Notes under the pieces: generated by a model
Database searches by the model: none
Seen by the model: the letters and a program-made list of their open reading frames with translations, nothing else
What the model was told of the DNA's origin: nothing
Source: Elusimicrobiota bacterium
Lineage (GTDB): Bacteria; Elusimicrobiota; Endomicrobiia; CG1-02-37-114; JAHJSO01
Assembly (NCBI GenBank): GCA_018830385.1
Contig: JAHJSO010000199.1
Coordinates: forward strand, 1-30,434
DNA: 30,434 nt
Direction: 5' to 3'
Translations under genes and position numbers: made by a program
In this document: positions 1-7,051 of the stretch, in pieces
How the letters are laid out: each line of letters starts with the position of its first letter
How positions within the stretch are numbered: the stretch's first letter is position 1

Positions 1-189
1 CCCACCCCCGCTGACAGGGTGGTGGCGATTGATATACTTGGGATTTTAATAATTGGTTTTTGCGGTATTCTGGCCGCGTTTACAAAAAAGGGATTTTTTA
101 TTGACCTGGCGATTGCATGGGCACTGCAGTCGTTTATAGGAACAATCGCCCTTGCAAAATTTTTGGAAGGACGCTCGTTTGATGAATAA
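1..189 (+). CDS. mnhF: MnhF/MrpF-type antiporter subunit, 3' part only
   Basis: The gene runs in from the left edge in frame 1 and ends at TAA 187-189, leaving 62 residues. The visible part begins PTPADRVVAIDIL, which matches the conserved core of MrpF/MnhF, a small hydrophobic subunit of multisubunit Na+/H+ antiporters and of related membrane hydrogenases (MbhB). Two hydrophobic segments are visible, and the FIGTIALAKFLEG ending is typical of the family. The next gene is MnhG and then a hydrogenase-type ferredoxin. This subunit therefore probably belongs to an Mbh-like proton- or sodium-pumping hydrogenase rather than a stand-alone antiporter, which is inference from context. Confidence 0.85.
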   Translation, partial: PTPADRVVAIDILGILIIGFCGILAAFTKKGFFIDLAIAWALQSFIGTIALAKFLEGRSFDE

Positions 190-233
190 GAGACAACAGA
201 AAATTCTGACAGGGTATTGTTACGAGGGGTCTT

Positions 234-563
234 ATGAATGAAATTATCGGATATACGTTTATTGGCGTAGGACTGGCGTTTGATTTGCTGGGGTGCCTGG
301 GGCTCGTGCGCCTGCCTGATTTGTATAACCGTCTGCAGGCCTCAACAAAATGCGTTACTTTCGGCACGTGCGGCATTATGGCGGGCATTTTTATAATGAA
401 TGGGTTCACCGCTGTCGGCATCAAGGCCCTTCTCTGTGCGGTATTCCTATTATTGACGGCACCCGTGTCAGCACACGCGATTGCCCGCGGGGCGCACCTT
501 GCCGGGTTTAAACTCTGGGAAAAGAGCGTGTGTGACAAATACGAGGAAGACAAGAATAAATAA
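234..563 (+). CDS. mnhG: MnhG/MrpG-type antiporter subunit
   Basis: A 109-residue membrane protein. The segment IGYTFIGVGLAFDLLGCLGL followed by VRLPDLYNRLQASTKC is the family hallmark of MnhG/MrpG, including the RLPD-Y-R-QA-TK motif. Three hydrophobic stretches are visible, at about residues 5-25, 42-60 and 62-82. MnhG subunits form part of the antiporter module of Mrp antiporters and of group 4 membrane-bound [NiFe] hydrogenases (MbhC). It lies 44 nt after the MnhF gene with a GAGGGG ribosome-binding site just upstream. The usual next subunits (MnhB-D type and hydrogenase proper) are absent; a ferredoxin subunit follows directly. Confidence 0.88.
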   Translation: MNEIIGYTFIGVGLAFDLLGCLGLVRLPDLYNRLQASTKCVTFGTCGIMAGIFIMNGFTAVGIKALLCAVFLLLTAPVSAHAIARGAHLAGFKLWEKSVCDKYEEDKNK

Positions 564-610
564 AGGAGATTGCCCCGCCGCAAGATGCAGGGTATCCTTA
601 CCAAACTGGA

Positions 611-679
611 ATGAAATATCCAAAACTGAGTGCATATATTGAGGAGAACAAACCCAGGTGAAATATCCGAAACTCCGTG
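611..679 (+). repeat. Imperfect direct repeat creating a 16-codon mini-ORF before the ferredoxin gene
   Basis: TGAAATATCCAAAACTGAGTG-like sequence at 612-632 recurs at 659-679 with 18 of 21 matches. The first copy makes a 16-codon reading frame (ATG 611, TGA 659-661) beginning MKYPKL, the same as the start of the ferredoxin itself, whose GTG start (658-660) overlaps its stop. It could be a leftover of a duplicated gene start or a small translational-coupling leader. Confidence 0.5.
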
Positions 680-1308
680 AATTAAGGGAAGCAATAAAGG
701 CGGTAATTAAGGGCCCATATACGACAAGGTTCCCTTACGAGCCGCACATTCCCGAAAAGAGATTCAGGGGAAGGCCTGTCCCCGACAAGGACGGGTGCAT
801 TGGCTGTGGCGCCTGCGCCGAGGTATGCCCTGCCGTTGCCATTGAGGTTATAGATGAAGTGCCCGGAGCCAGCGCCGGCCAGTCGGGGGCAGCCCAGCCG
901 ACTCGCATTCAGCCGACCCGCAGGGTTATATGGCATTATGACCAGTGCATTTTCTGTGCCCAGTGCGAGCGACTCTGCACCACGCAAAAAGGCGTAAAAC
1001 TTTCCAATAAGGAATTTGACATGGCATGTTTTGACAGGAAAACCCTGTTTGCCGACGTCCAGAAGGAACTGGTGGTCTGCGAACACTGCGGGGAGATAAT
1101 CGCTACGGAAGACCAGCTCCGTTGGATAGCGGAAAAACTAAAACATCAGGTCTATGGAAACTTCCTGGAATTTTCATATCTCCAAAAATTTCTTGGGATA
1201 GGGGGGCAAGCCCCATCCGGGCAATTGTCATCAAGAAACGACCTCTTTAATCTGGTCTGTCCGAAATGCAGACGCCACATCCATCTTCTTGACGAATACG
1301 GCAAATAA
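658..1308 (+). CDS. 4Fe-4S ferredoxin subunit of membrane-bound hydrogenase (NuoI/HycF/MbhN-like)
   Basis: A 216-residue protein with two 4Fe-4S clusters: CIGCGACAEVCP near residues 47-58 and CIFCAQCERLC near residues 97-107. This is the pattern of NuoI/HycF-type electron-transfer subunits. The C-terminal half adds two CxxC pairs (CEHC and CPKC), a zinc-ribbon-like extension I associate from memory with group 4 hydrogenase ferredoxins. Between the two clusters is an unusual insert rich in Ala, Gln and Thr (about residues 70-87, nt 865-918) containing a short internal DNA repeat. Start is GTG 658, supported by GAGGAG at 641-646. Its role would be to pass electrons between soluble ferredoxin and the hydrogenase. 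The catalytic subunits are not in the window. Confidence 0.85.
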   Translation: MKYPKLRELREAIKAVIKGPYTTRFPYEPHIPEKRFRGRPVPDKDGCIGCGACAEVCPAVAIEVIDEVPGASAGQSGAAQPTRIQPTRRVIWHYDQCIFCAQCERLCTTQKGVKLSNKEFDMACFDRKTLFADVQKELVVCEHCGEIIATEDQLRWIAEKLKHQVYGNFLEFSYLQKFLGIGGQAPSGQLSSRNDLFNLVCPKCRRHIHLLDEYGK

Positions 1309-1334
1309 TTGTATAATATTTTACCCCCGCATTT

Positions 1335-1472
1335 GTGTCATTGCGAAAAGCGTGTCATTGCGAGGAGCGTTGGCGACGAAGCAATCTTGTAATCAAAAGT
1401 AAGATTGCTTCGCTGTCACTCGCAATGACAGCAGGATGTCATTGCGAGGAGCGTTAGCGACGAAGCAATCCC
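1335..1472. repeat. Cluster of GTCATTGCGAG palindromic (REP-like) repeats
   Basis: There are four related units: a truncated one (about 1335-1351), a full one (1353-1388), an inverted one (1401-1429) and another full one (1438-1472). The full unit reads GTCATTGCGAGGAGCG followed by a GACGAAGCAATC end. The second and third units are inverted relative to each other, so transcripts could form a long hairpin between the ferredoxin and hydrogenase-protease genes. A further copy lies inside argD (28426-28455). Confidence 0.9.
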
Positions 1473-1496
1473 ATTACCTGCGTGGATACAGGCAAA

Positions 1497-1994
1497 ATGA
1501 AAACCCTTAAAGATATAATCCAGAGAAAGTTGCTTGTCGTGGGAATCGGCAATGCCCTCAGGGGTGATGACGGCGCCGGGTGCGAAGTTGTCAACAGGTA
1601 CAGGCGGGAGTACGGTGCCGGCAATCCGCGCATCAGAACGCTGGACGCAGGTACCGCACCTGAAAATTTCGTCCGGGAGATAATGTCCCCACCGCCGGAA
1701 ACCATCCTGTTCATAGATGCCGCAGAAACAGGCGGCCGTCCCGGGGCAATACAAATCTTTACTGAAAAAGACATCGTCGGGGTGGGCATTTCAACCCACA
1801 ACCTCTCGCTGAAAACGTTCATAACTTACTTAAAGGGCGCCTGGCCGGATAAAAAAAATCTTCCGGATATATATGTCGCCGGTATCCAGACGAAAACGAC
1901 AAAGTTCGGAGAAGGGTTGTCGGAACCGGTGTCGTCTGCTGTTGACATTCTGGTCGGAGGCCTGGCGGAACCGGTGAGGGTTGCAGGGATATAA
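1497..1994 (+). CDS. hycI: HycI-type [NiFe]-hydrogenase maturation endopeptidase
   Basis: A 165-residue protein of the HycI/HybD family, which cuts the C-terminal extension of the hydrogenase large subunit after nickel insertion, in the cytoplasm. The N-terminal GIGNALRGDDGAG matches the family signature GN-L--DDG-G and supplies one acidic nickel ligand. FIDAAETGG supplies the Asp and STHNLSL the His of the usual Glu/Asp/His nickel site. I chose ATG 1497 because an AGG lies a few bases upstream; an in-frame GTG at 1482 would add five residues. HypA follows after only 3 nt, so the two are co-translated. The repeat cluster abuts the start, making promoter placement unclear. Confidence 0.87.
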   Translation: MKTLKDIIQRKLLVVGIGNALRGDDGAGCEVVNRYRREYGAGNPRIRTLDAGTAPENFVREIMSPPPETILFIDAAETGGRPGAIQIFTEKDIVGVGISTHNLSLKTFITYLKGAWPDKKNLPDIYVAGIQTKTTKFGEGLSEPVSSAVDILVGGLAEPVRVAGI

Positions 1995-1997
1995 AAC

Positions 1998-2354
1998 ATG
2001 CATGAACTGGGCATAGCACAGGAACTTTTTAAAATAATTGAACACAAAGCAAGGGAACACGGACTCAAAAGGATTGGCAGAATAAAAATAATAATCGGTA
2101 TCGCCAGCGGTATTGAGAAGGAATTTCTGGAACACTCGCTGGTTGACCATGTTTTGCCGGGGAGTATCGCTTCGTCCGCTGAGGTTGAAATTAAAATGGA
2201 GCCGGTGAAAATGGTCTGCAGGGATTGTAAGAAAGAGCTCATGATAGACAAAAAGGAAAATGCATACGGGGTTATGGCGTGTGATAAATGCGGCGGGCAT
2301 TCAATGGACATAATTTCAGGAAAGGACGTTTACGTTGAATCAATTGAAGGATAA
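1998..2354 (+). CDS. hypA: HypA nickel-insertion metallochaperone
   Basis: A 118-residue protein starting MHELGIAQELF. The Met-His-Glu N-terminus is the nickel site of HypA. Two CxxC pairs, CRDC and CDKC, form the structural zinc site in the C-terminal half. Length equals the family norm (about 113-120). HypA delivers nickel to the precursor of the [NiFe]-hydrogenase large subunit together with HypB, which is not in the window. It lies 3 nt after the maturation protease, and both serve the hydrogenase whose ferredoxin subunit is just upstream. Confidence 0.93.
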   Translation: MHELGIAQELFKIIEHKAREHGLKRIGRIKIIIGIASGIEKEFLEHSLVDHVLPGSIASSAEVEIKMEPVKMVCRDCKKELMIDKKENAYGVMACDKCGGHSMDIISGKDVYVESIEG

Positions 2355-2392
2355 CCGGATTAAATTTTGCCGGGCATAACGGGACGAAAGCA

Positions 2393-2418
2393 GATGTTGA
2401 AACAAGTTCAGCATGACA
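2393..2418. repeat. GTTGAAACAAGTTCAGCATGAC repeat unit
   Basis: Read on the - strand this is the common intergenic repeat that translates as VMLNLFQHL. It overlaps an in-frame upstream ATG of moeA (2413), so that ATG is part of the repeat and unlikely to be the true start. Confidence 0.6.
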
Positions 2419-2430
2419 GGGGGATTAAAA

Positions 2431-3720
2431 ATGATATCATACGGGACGGCAATAAAATCCGTACTTGAAAATACCCGGGAATTGGGATCTGAAAAGATAA
2501 ACGTGCCCGACTCTCTCGGCAGATATATCGCAAAGGACGTGTACTCGGGGGTGGCACTGCCGTCGGTGAACAACTCTGCGATGGACGGGTTTGCAGTCAG
2601 GGCGAAGGACACGCTGTCCGCCGGACGTTCAAAACCGGTTATACTGAAAATCATCGGTGAAATAAAGGCGGGCGACGGAAAATCAAAAATAAAGGGGATA
2701 ACCCCGCGGTCCGGAGAGTGCGTTGAAATTTTTACCGGCGCCACAATACCAGCGGGCGCCGATGCGGTCATTCCGATAGAAGATGTTGAGAGCAGTTCTG
2801 CGAGAAGCACCCCCGCGAGAATAAAAATTTTCAGACCGGCGAAGAGAGGTCAGCACATAAGATACCGAGGAGAAAACGTTTCAAAAGGCGAAAGGGTATT
2901 ACTGAGGGGGCATCTCATCAGGCCGCAGGAGATAGGTTTGTTAGCCCAGATGGGCATCAGCCGGGTTGATGTTTTTTGCAGGCCGCGGGTTGCGGTGCTT
3001 GCCACAGGCAACGAACTTGTCTCCGCAAATACAGGAAGGATACCCCGTCGCATTCCTGATGGTAAAATAATAGATACAAATTCATGGACGCTTTATAATT
3101 CCGTGGTCTGTGCCGGAGGCATCCCGATACTTCTGGGAATAGCAAAGGACATAAAATCAGAAATCAGGAAGAAGATTCTTGCGGCGATGGAGCCTGCACT
3201 GAAGCCAGCCGGTAATATCCGCACCGGGAAGCCACCTGTAAATATTTTATTGGTTTCCGCCGGTGTTTCCGTCGGAGAGCATGACTATGTAAAGGATGTC
3301 CTGAAGGAAACAGGGATTATCCAGAAATTCTGGAAAGTCAGGCAGAGGCCGGGTCAGCCGCTCTTTTTTGGCGTCTGTAGAGGCGTGCTAGTTTTCGGTC
3401 TCCCTGGGAACACGGTTTCAACCCTGCTATGTTTTGAGCAGTATGTCCGGCCGGCGATGTTAAAAATGCAGGGAAGCAAAAAAATCTTACCCCGCCTCGT
3501 GGTCGCAACATCCGAAGAAAAGATTGATGTCCAGCCGGGGAAGACCAACTTCTTAAGGGGGATGTACACCCTGCGGGACGGAAAATATTTTGTGCGTCTT
3601 ACAGGCGGGCAGGGTTCCGGAATACTTAAATCAATGGTAAATTCAAACTGTCTTATTGTGTTGCCGGAACGGACTGCTGTCGTCCGGCCCGGCGGCAAGG
3701 TTCTCATTCAGCCCACTTGA
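2431..3720 (+). CDS. moeA: MoeA molybdopterin molybdenumtransferase
   Basis: A 429-residue protein of the MoeA family, which inserts molybdate into adenylylated molybdopterin in the last step of molybdenum-cofactor synthesis. Visible family motifs in order are NNSAMDGFAV, FTGATIPAGADAVIPIED, ATGNELV, SAGVSVGEHDYVKD and RPGQPLFFG with GLPGNTVS. The start ATG 2431 has GGGGGA seven bases upstream; the alternative ATG 2413 lies in a repeat. The segment around 3185-3240 (LKPAGNIRTGKPPVN) is longer than usual before the SAGVSVGEHDY motif. Right after the gene, TTGACC-N5-GGTCAA forms a hairpin overlapping the stop codon (3717-3733). No other molybdenum-cofactor gene is in the window, so its presence among nickel genes is unexplained. 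Confidence 0.92.
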   Translation: MISYGTAIKSVLENTRELGSEKINVPDSLGRYIAKDVYSGVALPSVNNSAMDGFAVRAKDTLSAGRSKPVILKIIGEIKAGDGKSKIKGITPRSGECVEIFTGATIPAGADAVIPIEDVESSSARSTPARIKIFRPAKRGQHIRYRGENVSKGERVLLRGHLIRPQEIGLLAQMGISRVDVFCRPRVAVLATGNELVSANTGRIPRRIPDGKIIDTNSWTLYNSVVCAGGIPILLGIAKDIKSEIRKKILAAMEPALKPAGNIRTGKPPVNILLVSAGVSVGEHDYVKDVLKETGIIQKFWKVRQRPGQPLFFGVCRGVLVFGLPGNTVSTLLCFEQYVRPAMLKMQGSKKILPRLVVATSEEKIDVQPGKTNFLRGMYTLRDGKYFVRLTGGQGSGILKSMVNSNCLIVLPERTAVVRPGGKVLIQPT

Positions 3721-3741
3721 CCGAGTAGGTCAATCTAACGG

Positions 3742-3770
3742 TTGACAAATAATTTGTAATGTGCTACAAT
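3742..3770 (+). promoter_or_regulatory. Sigma-70-type promoter of nikR
   Basis: TTGACA at 3742-3747, a 17-nt spacer and TACAAT at 3765-3770. This is a near-perfect housekeeping promoter and predicts transcription starting near 3777. It makes the GTG at 3761 impossible as a start codon. Confidence 0.8.
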
Positions 3771-3840
3771 TATTAGAAAGGTGCTACGATTGCCGGCTCA
3801 CCGGCGTGTATATGCGTGTTAGCCGTGTTGCACGCACCGG
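3761..3840 (+). promoter_or_regulatory. Possible regulatory region in the nikR leader: direct and inverted repeats
   Basis: GTGCTACAAT at 3761-3770 (overlapping the -10 box) is repeated as GTGCTACGAT at 3781-3790, 20 bp apart. Farther down, TGCGTG (3813-3818) and CACGCA (3831-3836) are inverted repeats 12 nt apart, flanked by CCGGC/CCGG ends, so the leader RNA could fold at 3801-3840. NikR often controls its own gene, so one of these could be its operator. Neither matches the E. coli GTATGA-N16-TCATAC box. Confidence 0.35.
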
Positions 3841-3868
3841 CGCAGTGAAGAAAGCACAAGGCGGACAC

Positions 3869-4285
3869 ATGGGAAAACTATTCAGGTTCGGGGTCTCTTT
3901 GGAAAAGTCCCTGCTTGACAGGTTTGACAAACTTATCGGAAGAGAAAATTATACCAACCGTTCGGAAGCAATCAGGGATTTAATCAGGCAGGAGTTTGTC
4001 CGGAAACAGTGGGCCGAAAGGGGAAACGTCGCGGGGGCAATCACTCTCGTTTATGACCACCACAAAAGAGAATTGTTGGAAACCCTCACACACATCCAGC
4101 ACGATTATCAAAAAATCATCATTTCAACGCAGCACGTCCACCTGGACCACCAGAACTGCCTGGAAATAATCGCCGTTAGGGGCAGGGCGACGGACGTGCA
4201 GTTACTTGCGGACACATTAAAATCAATAAAAGGGGTAAAGCACGGAACTTTAAGCATGTCAACCACGGGCAGGGAAATGTTTTAG
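3869..4285 (+). CDS. nikR: NikR nickel-responsive transcriptional regulator
   Basis: A 138-residue NikR, close to E. coli NikR in length (133). The N-terminal ribbon-helix-helix domain (FRFGVSLEKSLLDRFD, then NRSEAIRDLIR) binds DNA. The C-terminal ACT-like domain holds the four square-planar nickel ligands: H78 (THIQHDY), H89 and H91 (QHVHLDH) and C97 (NCLEII), with the same spacing as H76, H87, H89 and C95 of E. coli. I start at ATG 3869 because AAGGCGG precedes it and the longer frame begins inside the promoter. It lies just before a cobalt/nickel uptake operon, which it probably represses when nickel is plentiful (inference). All ligands are intact, so it should sense nickel. Confidence 0.95.
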   Translation: MGKLFRFGVSLEKSLLDRFDKLIGRENYTNRSEAIRDLIRQEFVRKQWAERGNVAGAITLVYDHHKRELLETLTHIQHDYQKIIISTQHVHLDHQNCLEIIAVRGRATDVQLLADTLKSIKGVKHGTLSMSTTGREMF

Positions 4286-4288
4286 GTA

Positions 4289-4320
4289 ACGGGACATGCG
4301 CAGGCCCGTAATATTTTTTT
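4289..4320 (+). terminator. Possible weak rho-independent terminator after nikR
   Basis: ACGGG (4289-4293) pairs with CCCGT (4305-4309), followed by AATATTTTTTT. The stem is only 5 bp, so termination may be partial. Confidence 0.4.
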
Positions 4321-4347
4321 GCCGTTCGGTGGCACGAATTGTAAAAT
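4319..4347 (+). promoter_or_regulatory. Possible promoter of the cbiM-cobN1 operon
   Basis: TTGCCG at 4319-4324, 17-nt spacer, TAAAAT at 4342-4347, followed by a strong AAGGAGG ribosome-binding site ahead of ATG 4372. Confidence 0.45.
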
Positions 4348-4371
4348 AGTAACAAAAAAGGAGGTAGAGGT

Positions 4372-5031
4372 ATGCATATCAGCGAAGGTGTACTGCCCGT
4401 TGGCTGGGCGGTTGTGTGGTATTCCGTGTCAGTTCCCTTCCTTGTCGCCGGCTTAAGCGAAATACAAAGGAAGAAAAAGGCGAATCCGATGTACGTAGTT
4501 CTTGCCAGTATCGCCGGCAGCGCTGTTTTTGTATTTTCCCTTTTTCCCGTCCCCATACCGATAGTAGGGACATGTTCGCATCCTGCCGGGACAGGGCTCT
4601 CAACCCTGCTGTTGGGACCTTTTGTGAGCATCGTGGTTGCATTTTCCGCCCTGTTGATTCAGGCGCTGTTTCTTGCCCACGGCGGTATTTCTACGCTCGG
4701 GGCGAATACAGTCGCCATGGGTATCGTCGGCTCGTTTTCCGCTTTTCTCTTTTATAAATTGGCCAGAGGACTCAAACTCCCGATATTTGTATCCGCTTTA
4801 ATTGCGGGAGCCGCAGCGGATATATTTACGTATTTAACGACTTCCGTCATACTGGCGCTTGCATTACACGGCACAACCCCGGTTTCAACGGTTGCGGGAA
4901 GTATTTTTATCGCCTTTCTGCCGACCCAAATTCCGCTGGCTGTCCTTGAGGGTCTGGTAATCGCAGGTATAATTGTGTACGTAAAAAAGAACAGGCCCGA
5001 TATACTTGAAAATACGGGCATAGTGAGGTGA
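4372..5031 (+). CDS. cbiM: CbiM/NikM substrate-binding membrane component of an ECF-type Co/Ni transporter
   Basis: A 219-residue membrane protein starting MHISEGVLPVGWA. The invariant Met-His N-terminus of CbiM/NikM coordinates Co2+ or Ni2+ through His2 and the amino terminus. About six to seven hydrophobic segments follow, and GTCSHPAGTGLSTLLLGP is the conserved family loop. The ribosome-binding site AAGGAGG is strong. It is followed 4 nt later by a CbiN-like gene, but no CbiQ (EcfT) or CbiO (ATPase) gene is present. The downstream genes instead encode a proton-channel pair and a CobN. Sequence alone does not tell cobalt from nickel; the neighbouring nikR favours nickel or both. Confidence 0.92.
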   Translation: MHISEGVLPVGWAVVWYSVSVPFLVAGLSEIQRKKKANPMYVVLASIAGSAVFVFSLFPVPIPIVGTCSHPAGTGLSTLLLGPFVSIVVAFSALLIQALFLAHGGISTLGANTVAMGIVGSFSAFLFYKLARGLKLPIFVSALIAGAAADIFTYLTTSVILALALHGTTPVSTVAGSIFIAFLPTQIPLAVLEGLVIAGIIVYVKKNRPDILENTGIVR

Positions 5032-5035
5032 AAAA

Positions 5036-5302
5036 ATGAAACGTTTAATCTTCGTTTTTGCGGTTATATTCGTAATGGCGGCGGGATTGTTGGGCTTGTG
5101 CGTCGCAGCTGCCGAAGAGGAAGGCGCCTGGCCCGGTGTGGACGTGGCGGTGGTAGGAAAATACGCCGAAAAATACGGCCGGCCTCCGCGCCCCCCGCTG
5201 ATTAACGTAGAGGGGGATGCGCTGCTGTTTGCCTTCACGCTTGCAGGCACGGTAAGCGGTTTTATATTCGGTTACAACTGGCGTAAACTTTTTTCAAAAT
5301 AA
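5036..5302 (+). CDS. CbiN-like small auxiliary component of the Co/Ni transporter
   Basis: An 88-residue protein with an N-terminal membrane segment or signal (about residues 4-25), an extracytoplasmic loop with WPGVDVAVVGKYAEKYGRPP, then a second membrane segment (about 63-80) ending WRKLFSK. Two membrane helices joined by an extracytoplasmic loop is the CbiN/NikN plan, and the position directly after cbiM agrees. The loop sequence is one I associate with CbiN-type partners of CbiM. In published work on Rhodobacter, CbiM plus CbiN alone retains some transport, so a system without ATPase here is not impossible. Confidence 0.7.
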   Translation: MKRLIFVFAVIFVMAAGLLGLCVAAAEEEGAWPGVDVAVVGKYAEKYGRPPRPPLINVEGDALLFAFTLAGTVSGFIFGYNWRKLFSK

Positions 5303-5353
5303 GGAATCTTACGGGCAATACGGACTGAACGTAACAAAGATATGGAGGCTGTA

Positions 5354-6088
5354 GTGAGCGGTACGCTGGGAATTGCCGGGGCTATCGTTGCCCTTTTGGT
5401 TTTTGGTATTAAAACGGGGTTCGGTATGGCGGCTATAATTTATAATAAAGATTTTCACATCAGAAAAAAATTATTACTTATATCCGGGATACTCCTGATT
5501 CATGTTATTCTCTTTGCCTGTATCTATGCCCTGTTGACGCATTTTTACCCGTCGCATTATTTGAACCGTCTGCCGGTAAGGTTACGTTCCGGCATGACAA
5601 TGTATCTGGTGATTGCCGCGGGACTTTTTATCTGGGGAATAGCGCTGCTTTTTCAACGCCGGCAGAAAACGCCCTTTTTCGTTTTACCCTGTCCGGTTTG
5701 GGTGGCGACGATTTTTTTTGCTGTTTTTCTGGCACATAGCGCGTTCCCGTTTTCGTTGTTTTTTACCGCGGTGGTTCCATTTGGAATTTTTATTGGCATT
5801 TCTCTGGTAACCATAATGGCGCTTTCCCCTTTTCGTAAAAGAATTGAGGCAGTAAGTCCTGATTTTGTCGGTCTGGTAATGGGTGCAGGCGCAATTTATT
5901 TTTTTCTTACGGCTGGTATTGCCCCCGTTTACCGGGAATCCGTGGAGGTGTACCGGATAGTATCTCAAAGCGGTAACGAGAATCCGGCTGTCAGATCAAT
6001 TTTAATCTTCATAATGGCGTTTATTGTTCTTTTTGGTATCGGTTTTTTAAAACGGCACAGAAAAATAAATTTTTCAGGGAAGGAGTAA
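5354..6088 (+). CDS. DUF2162-family polytopic membrane protein (putative transporter, HmuT-like position)
   Basis: A 244-residue membrane protein with about six to seven hydrophobic segments and a short basic C-terminus (FLKRHRKINFSGKE). The opening GTLGIAGAIVALLVFGIKTGFG resembles DUF2162, a predicted transporter family found beside MotA/ExbB-type and CobN genes; this is recognition from memory. I start at GTG 5354 because GGAGG lies 5 nt upstream; ATG 5342 is in frame but lacks a ribosome-binding site. It lies 4 nt before the proton-channel gene. A role in moving a metal or its chelate across the inner membrane is inference from context. Confidence 0.6.
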   Translation: MSGTLGIAGAIVALLVFGIKTGFGMAAIIYNKDFHIRKKLLLISGILLIHVILFACIYALLTHFYPSHYLNRLPVRLRSGMTMYLVIAAGLFIWGIALLFQRRQKTPFFVLPCPVWVATIFFAVFLAHSAFPFSLFFTAVVPFGIFIGISLVTIMALSPFRKRIEAVSPDFVGLVMGAGAIYFFLTAGIAPVYRESVEVYRIVSQSGNENPAVRSILIFIMAFIVLFGIGFLKRHRKINFSGKE

Positions 6089-6092
6089 ATTT

Positions 6093-6713
6093 ATGAATCT
6101 GCTAGGATTATTGCAAACGATTATTTACACCATTTCTTCAGGACTTCTTTACCCGGTAATGGCACTTCTGGTCGTTCTGTTTGTTTGGATGGTTGTTTTT
6201 GCCGGGGGATTTTTTGCCGAATGGCTGGGGAGGAAACGCATTAAGAGGAACGTGGACATTGCGCAGTATCTGGGTCAGATTCAAAGAGAGCAAAAATTGC
6301 CGGAGAACGTAAAGATGCATCTGCCCCCGCAGGTTAATGTTTACGTTGAGAAACTCGTCGCTCTTTTAAAGGAAAACGACGATTTTCTGCAGGAAAAAGT
6401 GGAGGCCTTAATTCAGGAAAAGGAAATGGAGTTGTCCAAAGAGGTGGACCGTATCCGGTTGGTCGTCCGCGTCGGGCCAAGCCTTGGCCTTATGGGAACA
6501 CTGATTCCCATGGGGACGGGGCTGGCGGCTCTAAGCCGTGGCGATATGGTTGCAATAACGTCCAGTCTTATCATTGCTTTTACGACTACCGTAGTGGGTT
6601 TAGCCCTGGGCATCCTCGCCCATTTTTTTACCACCGTAAAAAACAGGTGGGTACAGGAGGATATCAGGAACATTGAATTGATTACCGAAGCGATGACCAG
6701 GAGTATAAAATGA
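6093..6713 (+). CDS. MotA/TolQ/ExbB-family proton channel protein
   Basis: A 206-residue membrane protein. One hydrophobic segment lies at about residues 15-45. The family signature VRVGPSLGLMGTLIPMGTGL is followed by a second long segment (ITSSLIIAFTTTVVGLALG). These are the pore helices of ExbB/TolQ/MotA stators, which use the proton gradient to drive work in the periplasm. A charged cytoplasmic loop (about residues 50-125) separates the segments, as expected. Its start has an AAGGAG site; its stop overlaps the start of the DUF2149 gene (ATGA), a sign of coupled translation and a shared complex. This is the first of two ExbB-type proteins in the window. Confidence 0.85.
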   Translation: MNLLGLLQTIIYTISSGLLYPVMALLVVLFVWMVVFAGGFFAEWLGRKRIKRNVDIAQYLGQIQREQKLPENVKMHLPPQVNVYVEKLVALLKENDDFLQEKVEALIQEKEMELSKEVDRIRLVVRVGPSLGLMGTLIPMGTGLAALSRGDMVAITSSLIIAFTTTVVGLALGILAHFFTTVKNRWVQEDIRNIELITEAMTRSIK

Positions 6714-7051
6714 GATATTTAAAGAAACGGCGTTTTTTCAGGGACGCAGGAGAGGATGACGACCCCATGAGCGGGGTTGCCAACCTTTTTGACGTCGGGC
6801 TGGTTTTTATCGTCGGGTTGTTCCTTGCCCTGATGACCGTTTACCGCATTATGGACTTTTTCTCGGAAACCAGCGAAATTACCATTATGAAGAAGAATAA
6901 AGACGGGCGAATGGAAATTATCTCCAAAAAGGGCAGAGCCATCAGTGTGGAAAGGGTTACCGATAAGAAGATAGGCGGAGAAGAAGGTGTCCGGCTGGGG
7001 ACGGCATATCAGTTGAAAGACGGGAGAATGGTTTATGTGCCGGATGAATAA
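6710..7051 (+). CDS. DUF2149 protein, ExbD-like partner of the proton channel
   Basis: A 113-residue protein with a short charged N-terminus, one membrane helix and an extracytoplasmic tail. The stretch GVANLFDVGLVFIVGLFLAL aligns by eye with the ExbD/TolR pattern TPLIDVVFLLLIFFML, placing Asp28 where ExbD has its proton-carrying Asp. It belongs to what I recognise as DUF2149, usually found beside MotA/ExbB and CobN genes. The start overlaps the preceding channel gene and its stop overlaps the CobN start (7044), so all three are translationally coupled. The tail lacks an evident peptidoglycan-binding domain. Confidence 0.7.
   Translation: MRYLKKRRFFRDAGEDDDPMSGVANLFDVGLVFIVGLFLALMTVYRIMDFFSETSEITIMKKNKDGRMEIISKKGRAISVERVTDKKIGGEEGVRLGTAYQLKDGRMVYVPDE

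Noticed and set aside
1335..1472. CRISPR array
   Set aside because: The units are few, unevenly spaced and in mixed orientation, and no cas gene is in the window; they are palindromic dispersed repeats.
2340..2810. - strand frame containing VMLNLFQHL
   Set aside because: This is a translation of a common intergenic repeat opposite moeA, not a gene.
3761..3868. Extended NikR start at GTG 3761
   Set aside because: This codon overlaps the -10 box and the extra residues do not look like NikR; ATG 3869 has a ribosome-binding site.
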